Source: Candidatus Buchananbacteria bacterium
GTDB lineage: Bacteria > Patescibacteriota > Patescibacteriia > CAIXNZ01
Assembly (NCBI GenBank): GCA_030592165.1
Contig: JAUVKC010000031.1
Coordinates: forward strand, 1 to 9,382
DNA: 9,382 nt
Direction: 5' to 3'
Below the pieces are notes generated by a model, which was not told where the DNA came from, ran no database searches, and saw only the letters and a program-made list of their open reading frames with translations. The first letter of the stretch is position 1; every line of letters begins with the position of its first letter. A program made the translations under genes and the position numbers. Below are positions 1 to 5,286 of the stretch, in pieces.

Positions 1-2
1 TT

Positions 3-230
3 GATTTTTCTACCAGAACAACAACAGGTCCACCAAGAGTTATTTTCACTTATCCAAAACTTGTTAAAGTTACTGGTGATCCAAGAGTTTATTACTTGAA
101 AAACAATACTAAGCAATGGATAGTTGACGAACAAACTTTTAATGCTAATGGGTGGAACTGGGACTCTATCAATCTAGTTCATTATGATTGGCTGAATGAT
201 TTTGAACGATCTCCTGATATAAAAATATAA
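3..230 (+). CDS. C-terminal end of a surface/secreted protein with a CPR-type DP-x-VYYL domain (5' partial)
   Basis: Frame 3 is open from the left edge to a TAA, giving the last 75 residues of a protein whose start lies outside the window. Visible residues 18-56 carry KLVKVTGDPRVYYL, then a Trp (W39) and a WNWDSI ending. This matches a segment of the 740-residue secreted protein elsewhere in the window (its residues 474-515, with IKIQSDPKVYAV, then RWVTTEFVAQQ and VDWAKFIDDV). In my knowledge this module recurs in secreted and wall-associated proteins of Patescibacteria, often in tandem; its function is not established. The short tail after it is hydrophilic, with no membrane anchor or sorting signal. 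A hairpin terminator follows 15 bases after the stop. The full protein is probably extracellular, but its upstream domains cannot be seen. Confidence 0.75.
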   Translation, partial: DFSTRTTTGPPRVIFTYPKLVKVTGDPRVYYLKNNTKQWIVDEQTFNANGWNWDSINLVHYDWLNDFERSPDIKI

Positions 231-245
231 TTAATGACAATAAAA

Positions 246-277
246 AAAGAGCTACCCTGGGTGGCTCTTTATTTTTT
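246..277. terminator. Bidirectional intrinsic terminator between convergent genes
   Basis: An 11-bp stem (246-256 with 260-270, one G-T wobble at 253/263) closes a 3-base loop. On the plus strand it is followed by a T-rich run at 272-277, and on the minus strand by a T run read from 248-242. It therefore serves the plus-strand gene ending at 230 and the minus-strand small gene ending at 269, whose stop codon lies in the outer stem. Confidence 0.85.
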
Positions 278-433
278 CATATTATCTCTGGGATAACATT
301 CCCTACAAATATTTCCTTCCGGAGTCATATAGTATCCATGTTTAAAACAATCATCTTTGTCAGATTTTTGACAAATCTGTTTTTTACAAATGTCACATAT
401 AAGCTTTGATTCACAACCGTTACAATCTTTCAT
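269..433 (-). CDS. 54-residue cysteine-rich putative zinc-binding protein
   Basis: The ORF begins at ATG 433 and ends at TAA 269. An AAAGGAGG Shine-Dalgarno eight bases upstream and a near-consensus sigma70 promoter support it as a real gene despite its size. The 54 residues hold eight cysteines (4, 7, 13, 16, 21, 29, 43, 46) and one histidine (32). These form CxxC at 4-7, CxxC at 13-16, CxxH at 29-32 and CxxC at 43-46. Four such pairs could bind two metal ions in a ribbon or cross-brace (RING/B-box-like) arrangement; this is inferred from spacing only. There is no signal peptide or membrane span, so it is probably cytoplasmic. It stands alone, convergent to the gene on its left and downstream of the zinc-ribbon DUF1003 gene but with its own promoter. 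I do not recognise the family. It could be a nucleic-acid-binding or protein-adaptor zinc finger, or a metal-storage peptide. Confidence 0.8.
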   Translation of the reverse strand: MKDCNGCESKLICDICKKQICQKSDKDDCFKHGYYMTPEGNICRECYPRDNMKK

Positions 434-441
434 GATTTCAT

Positions 442-449
442 CCTCCTTT
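442..449 (-). promoter_or_regulatory. Strong Shine-Dalgarno of the Cys-rich small gene
   Basis: AAAGGAGG on the minus strand, eight bases before ATG 433. It fixes the start. The same motif, including the following AT, precedes the 82-residue gene at 4424. No other gene in the window with a visible start has one. Confidence 0.85.
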
Positions 450-457
450 AATACATA

Positions 458-486
458 AATATAATATAATTATTTTAATTTGTCAA
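458..486 (-). promoter_or_regulatory. Sigma70-type promoter for the Cys-rich small gene
   Basis: The -35 TTGACA (481-486) is a perfect consensus. A 17-base spacer separates it from -10 TATATT (458-463). The predicted transcription start near 451 leaves a leader of about 18 bases containing the Shine-Dalgarno. Confidence 0.8.
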
Positions 487-519
487 TCAATTAATAAACA
501 AAATAATAATAATTGATTT

Positions 520-1080
520 TTATTTTTTCCTTTTTTCCTTTTTCATCATGGCGTATATTTTGGTCAAAAGAGCTAAAATCTCAGCAGAATTCTTTTCTGA
601 GCTTATATCTATTTCGTAATCAAGTTCTGAACGCATATCAGAAATCTCAGCCTGACGATTTTGTGATATTAAAATAAAAGTTGCCAAAATAATTGCCTCA
701 AGTGAAACTATCAAAGTTAAAAGCCCAAAAGGATAAGGGTCAAAAGCTACCTGAACATCCATATTATAAATAACCCAAGAACTAAACCAAATAATATGAA
801 AATAAACAAAAAACATACTACCAGTAAAATCAGTAATTCTATCTGAAACCTTATCAATAGAACTTTTTCTATTTTCAATAACCTTTTTTATATTTTTAGT
901 TGCCACTAAAATATTTTGATTTGTTTCGTTCCAATGCTGTTTTATATCTTTTTTAACACATATTTCACAAGCTGAAGCATATTCCCCGGTAATAAAAGCC
1001 TGCAAATTCCCACACTTGGAACATTTATAAATTAAATCTTTTTTCGCTTTTTTACCTACTTTTAAAATTTTATTTGGCAT
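520..1080 (-). CDS. DUF1003 membrane protein with an N-terminal zinc ribbon
   Basis: 186 residues. Residues 20-41 form a zinc-ribbon-like CxxC...CxxC (C20, C23, C38, C41). A charged linker follows (about 42-78). The DUF1003 core spans residues 80-155: DRITDFTGSMFFVYFH (80-95), W102, N106, FDPYPFGLLTL (113-123), SLEAI (126-130) and SQNRQAE (139-145). Two membrane spans are predicted at about 88-106 and 118-138. The Lys-rich tail ends in a predicted helix. DUF1003 proteins are widespread small membrane proteins of unknown biochemical role. The zinc ribbon would lie on the cytoplasmic side if the N-terminus stays inside. The start lies four bases after the pgi stop with no Shine-Dalgarno, so translation probably depends on ribosomes finishing pgi. 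Family assignment is confident; function is unknown. Confidence 0.9.
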   Translation of the reverse strand: MPNKILKVGKKAKKDLIYKCSKCGNLQAFITGEYASACEICVKKDIKQHWNETNQNILVATKNIKKVIENRKSSIDKVSDRITDFTGSMFFVYFHIIWFSSWVIYNMDVQVAFDPYPFGLLTLIVSLEAIILATFILISQNRQAEISDMRSELDYEIDISSEKNSAEILALLTKIYAMMKKEKRKK

Positions 1081-1084
1081 AAAT

Positions 1085-2446
1085 TTAAATTTTAGTTATT
1101 TCATTTTTATATTTTTCGTAACCTTCTCGCCCTAAAAGACCATACATGAAATTTTTACTTTGCTCTACTCCTGGTTGATCAAATACATTTACATTTAATA
1201 ATTCACCCATATAAACTGTGGCCATTTCATAAAAGTAAAACAATTGACCTAAATAATATTCATTAAGCTTTGGCAAATAAATAGTCCCGTTCGCTCTTTT
1301 ATTTTTCATTAAAGAAACAGCTGTTGCTTTATGCTCTATTTTTAAAATATCTAAAAACTTATGATTATTTAAATAGTTTAAATCGTCGTTTTTGTATTTA
1401 GGAACCTTTAAATTATTTTTTTGATTTTCAGTTATAATAAAGGTAACAACCTTATCAAATGGTCCTTCATTATAAAGCTGAATTTGTGAATGTTGATCAG
1501 TTGGACCAAGTGAAGCAATAGGTGTCATACCTGTATGTATTTTCTTGTTTTTATTATTATAAATTTTACCTAAACTTTCAGCCCAAAGTTGTCTAAACCA
1601 AAAACCAAATTCGTTTAAATTGTAATTATAAGGCATGATAACCGAAATGTTTTGTTTACGTTTAGTAAAAGCTAAATATTGCAAAACTGCAAAGAAAAAA
1701 ACTGAATTTGCTTTAAGACTATTTTTTTTGGAAATACGTTCTATTACTTTTGCTCCAGCCAAAAGGCGTTCGACATCAAATCCTGCACAGGCGATAGGTA
1801 AAAGTCCGTGGACTGATAAGACTGAATAACGACCACCACCAGGATAATGCGGTAAAACCTGATAACCTTCTTTTTGGGCTATTTCTGACAAAATACTATC
1901 ATGTCCTGTTGTGATAATTATTTGATCTTTATGTTTTTTCTTACCAACTTTTTGAATTAATTTTTTTCGTAAAAATAAAAAGGTTGACATTGTTTCAGTA
2001 GTTGAACCTGATTTAGAAATAACATAAATTAGAGTTTTTTTCAGATTTATTACTTTCAAAAGATCAACTAAAGGAGCAGGATCAGTAGTATTACCAGCAA
2101 AATATAAATTCATTTGACGACTAGACATTTGAGTAGCATAATCACCAGCTAAGGCTTGATAAATCGCTCGTGCACCTAAATCAGACCCACCAATACCAAC
2201 TACCACTAAATTATCGTATAGACGCCTGAATTTCCGACTTAAATTAACAACTTGTTTTAAAGTTTTTTTATCAAAAGGTAATTTACGAAAACTTAATTCA
2301 GGAGAATCTTTTTTCTCTTTAAGTTCTTTATTGATTGATCTTAATTTCTTAGCTAAACTTTTTATCTCTGAATCTTTATAACCATATTTACCAACTCGTT
2401 TAGCTGACATAAATTCATGATCGTATTTAATTTTTCCCCCAATCAT
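1085..2446 (-). CDS. pgi: Glucose-6-phosphate isomerase
   Basis: Cytoplasmic enzyme interconverting glucose 6-phosphate and fructose 6-phosphate. At 453 residues it matches the short bacterial form. Visible motifs, in order: the first SIS domain with VVVGIGGSDLGA (81-92); the sugar-phosphate-binding ISKSGSTTET (143-152); GGGRYSVLSVHGLLP (203-217); WAESLGK with the likely catalytic Glu290; GPTDQHSQ with His319; and QPGVEQSK with Lys431 near the C-terminus. All expected catalytic residues appear present. The start at MIGGK is the natural family start. No Shine-Dalgarno precedes it, but a TATAAT box lies about 28 bases upstream. The DUF1003 gene follows after four bases, so they form a two-gene operon. 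The gene is divergent from the unknown membrane protein at 2558. Confidence 0.97.
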   Translation of the reverse strand: MIGGKIKYDHEFMSAKRVGKYGYKDSEIKSLAKKLRSINKELKEKKDSPELSFRKLPFDKKTLKQVVNLSRKFRRLYDNLVVVGIGGSDLGARAIYQALAGDYATQMSSRQMNLYFAGNTTDPAPLVDLLKVINLKKTLIYVISKSGSTTETMSTFLFLRKKLIQKVGKKKHKDQIIITTGHDSILSEIAQKEGYQVLPHYPGGGRYSVLSVHGLLPIACAGFDVERLLAGAKVIERISKKNSLKANSVFFFAVLQYLAFTKRKQNISVIMPYNYNLNEFGFWFRQLWAESLGKIYNNKNKKIHTGMTPIASLGPTDQHSQIQLYNEGPFDKVVTFIITENQKNNLKVPKYKNDDLNYLNNHKFLDILKIEHKATAVSLMKNKRANGTIYLPKLNEYYLGQLFYFYEMATVYMGELLNVNVFDQPGVEQSKNFMYGLLGREGYEKYKNEITKI

Positions 2447-2453
2447 AAAAATG

Positions 2454-2466
2454 AGATTACTAATCT
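2454..2466. promoter_or_regulatory. 13-bp palindrome at the predicted pgi transcription start
   Basis: AGATTA-C-TAATCT is a perfect inverted repeat. It starts about 7 bases downstream of the pgi -10 box, so it covers roughly +1 to +13. It could be a repressor site or occur by chance in AT-rich DNA. No second copy was seen in the window. Confidence 0.3.
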
Positions 2467-2473
2467 TAATGAC

Positions 2474-2479
2474 ATTATA
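2474..2479 (-). promoter_or_regulatory. Probable -10 box for pgi
   Basis: A perfect TATAAT on the minus strand, 28 bases from the pgi ATG. No good -35 sits 17 bases upstream, so the assignment rests on the -10 alone. Confidence 0.5.
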
Positions 2480-2530
2480 TCATAAAAAACAAAATTTTAC
2501 CTTTACTTAATAAACAAGAAACAAATTATA

Positions 2531-2539
2531 TGGTATAAT
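2531..2539 (+). promoter_or_regulatory. Extended -10 promoter for the unknown membrane protein
   Basis: TGG-TATAAT is an extended -10 (TGn-TATAAT), which can compensate for the weak -35. The predicted start near 2546 leaves a leader of about 12 bases with no Shine-Dalgarno. The promoter is divergent from that of pgi, with the two -10 boxes about 50 bp apart. Confidence 0.6.
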
Positions 2540-2557
2540 ATAAAAAATAACTATTCT

Positions 2558-3295
2558 ATGCGAAATTTCACTATTATTCTCTTTATTTTCTTTATCATTA
2601 CTTTAATCGGTACGCTTTTTATTGCTGACCCATTACTTTTTTTTATTACAATATTTTTAGGATTTATTATTAGCTTTATTTGTTTATTTTATTATCTTGG
2701 TTCTGCCAGAGGTATTTTTATTGGTCTAACCTTTATAATACTACCATTTATTATTGAATATCTTGGTTTTCGTTATAATATTGCTTTTTTCAACAGTCAT
2801 TTAATAAAAAATTTAAGTTTTGATAAATTTAATGTACCGTTTACCTTAAGTACATTATTTTCTTTGATTACTATCCCCTTACTTTTTATCACTTCCCTGT
2901 TTTTTAGTTATAAAATAAAAAATTATGTAGGCGTAAAAACACTACATAAATTATTTCTTATCTGTGTTAGTTCAATTTTAGTTGCCGTTAACTTTTTAAT
3001 GATTATTAATGATAAATTTGTGTATAGCGAATTTTTTAAATGGTTAATAATTGCTTTTATTTGCAACTTATTATTATCAGGCCTATTTCGTTTTAATCCA
3101 AACACACCTGAAACATTCAAAGAACTGCCAATTATCCTGTTCTTATCAATTTTTGGTTCACGTGCTTTAATTACTCTGGATAATTTTAACCTGGTTATCA
3201 CCTTAATTTTAACTTGTATCTATTTACTAACCTTATACAACGAGCATAAACTAAGAACTATCAGTACTGACCTTAGATCGATTACTAAAACTTAA
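2558..3295 (+). CDS. Multi-spanning membrane protein, unrecognised (possible remote carotenoid-biosynthesis-like protein)
   Basis: 245 residues, extremely hydrophobic, with about seven predicted spans (near 4-22, 26-46, 50-68, 93-117, 128-150, 158-176 and 208-227) and a short charged cytoplasmic-like tail. The reading frame is supported by continuous hydrophobic helices with plausible loops and by an extended -10 promoter just upstream. I do not recognise a firm family. A loose resemblance to the carotenoid biosynthesis membrane family (PF04240, CruF-like) is suggested by IEYLGFRYNIAFF (66-78), a following VPF (93-95), and an Asn-x(5)-Asn-Asp stretch (145-152). This is weak and could be coincidence. 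The gene is divergent from pgi. Its last 45 bases overlap the 3' end of lgt on the other strand, and no terminator is visible after it. Start 2558 is the first ATG after the promoter. Confidence 0.75.
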   Translation: MRNFTIILFIFFIITLIGTLFIADPLLFFITIFLGFIISFICLFYYLGSARGIFIGLTFIILPFIIEYLGFRYNIAFFNSHLIKNLSFDKFNVPFTLSTLFSLITIPLLFITSLFFSYKIKNYVGVKTLHKLFLICVSSILVAVNFLMIINDKFVYSEFFKWLIIAFICNLLLSGLFRFNPNTPETFKELPIILFLSIFGSRALITLDNFNLVITLILTCIYLLTLYNEHKLRTISTDLRSITKT

Positions 3296-4105
3296 ATAAA
3301 CTCGATAAACAATCACTGACAAACAAATTAATATTATTATAATACTGGTAAACTGTGCCCAACGAATACCAAAAAAATATGGGGTGTAATCAATTCGTAA
3401 AAACTCGTTCATCCCCCGCCCAACTGAATAAAGGATGAAATATACTAAAGTTATATTGCCTAAACCTTGAATTTTTTCAAGGTTATTTTTATATTTTTTT
3501 ATACGTAAATGATGCCAGACAAACAAAATCAAAAAAATCATTAAATTCCATAAACTTTCATATAAAAAAGTCGGGTGAAAATGAGAATTTGCCATAAATT
3601 CTATTGGCCGAATTGATTGTTCAATAGGTATACCCCAAGGTAAATTTGTTGGTTTACCAAAAAGTTCTTGGTTAAAATAATTACCCCAACGGCCAAAAGC
3701 CATGGCTAAAGGTAAAGCAACCACCACTAAATCTGTTAAAAACCAAAATTTATACTTATACTTTTTAGCAAATAAATATATCACTAACAATCCAGCAATC
3801 ATAGCGCCATGAATAGCTAAACCACCCTCCCAGATTTTGAATATATCTAGTAAATTCTGTGAATAATACTCCCAAGCATAAATAACATAATAAAGACGAT
3901 CACCGATAAGACCTATTATAATTAAATAAAAAGTCAGGTCGTAAATATGATCTTTTTTAACCTGATATTTTTTAGCTAATGATAAAACAACTAAAAAACT
4001 AACCACAGCTCCAATTGCAATCAAAAAACCATACCAGTGAATTTTCAAACTGACGAGTTGAAATAAAATAGGTTGCGGTATGTATGTATGTAATAAATTG
4101 AACAT
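3251..4105 (-). CDS. lgt: Prolipoprotein diacylglyceryl transferase
   Basis: Inner-membrane enzyme that moves diacylglyceryl from phosphatidylglycerol to the lipobox cysteine of prolipoproteins, the first step of lipoprotein maturation. At 284 residues from ATG 4105 the length is normal. Motifs in order: LKIHWYGFLIAIG (20-32); GLIGDRLYYV (65-74); IWEGGLAIHGAMIAG (91-105) with the essential-type His99; FGRWGNYFNQELFG (137-150) with Arg139 and Asn142; HPTFLYE (177-183); and GRGMNEFLR (229-237), whose Arg230-x3-Glu234 spacing matches the E. coli Arg239/Glu243 pair. About seven membrane spans are expected. The frame is open 49 codons further upstream, but that extension runs through a hairpin and antisense-like low-complexity sequence, and the family starts at MFNLL. 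A TATAAT box 7 bases from the ATG suggests a leaderless mRNA. No substrate lipoprotein is encoded in the window. Confidence 0.96.
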   Translation of the reverse strand: MFNLLHTYIPQPILFQLVSLKIHWYGFLIAIGAVVSFLVVLSLAKKYQVKKDHIYDLTFYLIIIGLIGDRLYYVIYAWEYYSQNLLDIFKIWEGGLAIHGAMIAGLLVIYLFAKKYKYKFWFLTDLVVVALPLAMAFGRWGNYFNQELFGKPTNLPWGIPIEQSIRPIEFMANSHFHPTFLYESLWNLMIFLILFVWHHLRIKKYKNNLEKIQGLGNITLVYFILYSVGRGMNEFLRIDYTPYFFGIRWAQFTSIIIILICLSVIVYRVYLSFSNRSKVSTDSS

Positions 4106-4111
4106 ACACAA

Positions 4112-4117
4112 ATTATA
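4112..4117 (-). promoter_or_regulatory. Probable -10 box for a leaderless lgt transcript
   Basis: A perfect TATAAT on the minus strand. A start 6-7 bases downstream would fall on or next to the A of ATG 4105. There is no Shine-Dalgarno between box and start. The -35 region is poor, so this is a moderate call. Confidence 0.45.
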
Positions 4118-4136
4118 ACTAAAATTAAACAATTTT

Positions 4137-4164
4137 AAAAGGGCCCTCAATAGAAGACCCTTTT
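4137..4164 (-). terminator. Hairpin after the 82-residue gene, before lgt
   Basis: Read on the minus strand, AAAAGGGTC (4164-4156) pairs with GGCCCTTTT (4145-4137), a 9-bp stem with one T-G wobble and a 10-base loop. It lies 12 bases after the stop at 4176. The T run is inside the stem, so termination may be partial. Confidence 0.6.
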
Positions 4165-4175
4165 GTTGTTCTGTT

Positions 4176-4424
4176 TTAAAAAAAGACTTTATTGCCTTTA
4201 ATCTTTTTAAATATCTGCTTTCTCTCGATGCTGAAATAAGCTGCCAGAGCAAAAAATATTCCTAAAAGTACTGTACTGACAATCAGCATCCAAATAGGCG
4301 CGATTGACTTCACCAGTTGGTCAGCTTCCACTGGCACAAATTGGTTAAAAACCAATATCACTGTTACGATGAAAAAAAAGAATCCGACACAGTTGCAAAT
4401 TTCCGTTTTAATTTCCTTTTTCAA
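4176..4424 (-). CDS. Small two-span membrane protein of unknown function
   Basis: 82 residues from TTG 4424. The non-ATG start is supported by AAAGGAGG five bases upstream and a good promoter. A basic N-terminus (KKEIKTE) precedes TM1 (about 13-30, with two cysteines at 10 and 12). A short loop with acidic residues (PVEADQ, 31-36) leads to TM2 (about 43-64). The basic tail (ERKQIFKKIKGNK, 67-79) suggests both ends are cytoplasmic. I recognise no family. The gene is transcribed alone, bracketed by a palindromic terminator upstream and a hairpin downstream, so it is not part of an operon with lgt. Base composition appears slightly richer in GC than the surroundings in places, which could hint at separate ancestry, but the gene is too short to judge. 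Confidence 0.78.
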   Translation of the reverse strand: MKKEIKTEICNCVGFFFFIVTVILVFNQFVPVEADQLVKSIAPIWMLIVSTVLLGIFFALAAYFSIERKQIFKKIKGNKVFF

Positions 4425-4429
4425 AAGAT

Positions 4430-4437
4430 CCTCCTTT
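4430..4437 (-). promoter_or_regulatory. Shine-Dalgarno that decides a TTG start
   Basis: AAAGGAGG on the minus strand, five bases before TTG 4424. No ATG in that frame lies at a suitable distance, so it supports TTG initiation. Confidence 0.8.
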
Positions 4438-4470
4438 GAGCATTTGGCTGTTGGAAATGGTTTTCATGTT

Positions 4471-4486
4471 TATGCTTTTTAGCATA
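4471..4486. promoter_or_regulatory. Inverted repeat overlapping the -10 of the 82-residue gene
   Basis: TATGCT-(4)-AGCATA is a perfect 6-bp inverted repeat. One arm is the -10 hexamer and the other ends near the predicted transcription start. The position fits an operator, or a small hairpin at the 5' end of the transcript. Confidence 0.4.
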
Positions 4487-4509
4487 ACATACTTTAAGTA
4501 GAAAGTCAA
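4481..4509 (-). promoter_or_regulatory. Sigma70-type promoter for the 82-residue gene
   Basis: The -35 TTGACT (4504-4509), a 17-base spacer and -10 TATGCT (4481-4486) preceded by TGT, an extended -10. Transcription is predicted to start near 4474, giving a leader of about 50 bases. Confidence 0.75.
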
Positions 4510-4520
4510 TACCAGTTGAC

Positions 4521-4550
4521 TAAAAAAGGGCTAAATTTAGCCCTTTTTTA
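4521..4550. terminator. Perfect 30-bp palindromic terminator
   Basis: The whole stretch is its own reverse complement: an A run, GGGCTAAATTTAGCCC, then a T run. On the minus strand it ends transcription of the envelope cluster, 18 bases after the stop at 4568. By symmetry it could also act on the plus strand, but no plus-strand gene is near. Confidence 0.88.
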
Positions 4551-4567
4551 ATATATAGATTTCTTAT

Positions 4568-5251
4568 CTATTCATTAATATCTCTTTGCATTTTCTCAAT
4601 AAAACCTTTAGCTGCGTCACGTCCGCCAAGACCAAAAGCAAGTCCACCTGCTAAAGCAATTGTGATAACTATAGCAGTAAATAAAGTTTGAATTAAAGCA
4701 ACTGCAACACCTAGCTGGATTAAAGCTGCAAGAATTGAAAAGATGAAAATTGACCATTTAGCAATAGCACCTATAAGTGGAGCTAATTTTGCTTTAGTAG
4801 ATTTCAAAACTTTAACAATCAATTGATCAATAAAATCACCTAGAACAAGACCAACTACTAAGATCAATACAGCGATAATAACATTTGGTAAATAAAGGGC
4901 AATGTCATTAATAAAATCAGCTAATTTACCAAGATTCAAAATCTCAGCAATAGCTACTAAAAGGACAATGTACAAAAACCATTTTACTAACCAGGATAAA
5001 ATATGAGAGAAAACTACCCTTGTGCCTGATTCTTCAATTTTTTGAACAATGTTAATTTTCCTGATTAAAGCATCAATTTTGATTGCTTCAATGATTTTTT
5101 GGATTAGCTTGGCAATTGCCTTGGCGATTAAGACACCAATGATTAAAATTACTAATGCTGCGATCAGATTTGGTAAATAAGCAATAATCTGATCCCATAG
5201 TCCGACCAAAGAATCTAAGATAGCTTGGCCTAATGATTGTAAAAAATCCAT
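4568..5251 (-). CDS. MscS-related TM-helix membrane protein lacking the cytoplasmic domain
   Basis: 227 residues with about five membrane spans. Two internal repeats share a YLPN(L/V)I-x-A...IL...G core (residues 25-52 and 120-147). This is the conserved TM-helix repeat (PF05552-like) found in CmpX-type relatives of mechanosensitive channels. Near the C-terminus, IALAGGLAFGLGGRDAAKGF (198-217) resembles the Gly/Ala-rich pore helix TM3 of MscS. The protein ends about ten residues later, so the beta domain and cytoplasmic cage are absent. This short form is common in the family. It may act in the membrane response to osmotic or wall stress, but its activity is unknown. It is the last gene of the envelope cluster, 35 bp after the 740-residue protein and 18 bp before the terminator. 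Only a weak AAAGAAA lies upstream of the start. Confidence 0.85.
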   Translation of the reverse strand: MDFLQSLGQAILDSLVGLWDQIIAYLPNLIAALVILIIGVLIAKAIAKLIQKIIEAIKIDALIRKINIVQKIEESGTRVVFSHILSWLVKWFLYIVLLVAIAEILNLGKLADFINDIALYLPNVIIAVLILVVGLVLGDFIDQLIVKVLKSTKAKLAPLIGAIAKWSIFIFSILAALIQLGVAVALIQTLFTAIVITIALAGGLAFGLGGRDAAKGFIEKMQRDINE

Positions 5252-5286
5252 AGTTTTTCTTTAATTTTTAATGAATTATATATTAA

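Noticed and set aside
1635..1829. Open frame on the plus strand inside pgi
   Set aside because: Antisense shadow of a confidently assigned gene; no promoter, Shine-Dalgarno or recognisable protein pattern.
2923..3201. Minus-strand open frame inside the 245-residue membrane gene
   Set aside because: The plus-strand frame has a promoter and continuous membrane helices; the antisense product has no domain-like pattern.
4106..4252. N-terminal extension of lgt to 4252
   Set aside because: Family length, the MFNLL start, the -10 box at 4112-4117 and the hairpin at 4137-4164 all argue for ATG 4105.
4408..4467. Short upstream ORF starting at ATG 4467 in the leader of the 82-residue gene
   Set aside because: No Shine-Dalgarno before it; 19 codons, Lys/Ser-rich, and it simply reads across the real ribosome-binding site in another frame.
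5275..5280. TATAAT box before the MscS-like gene
   Set aside because: The -35 position is poor and the 35-bp gap is almost pure A/T, so a chance match is as likely as a promoter.
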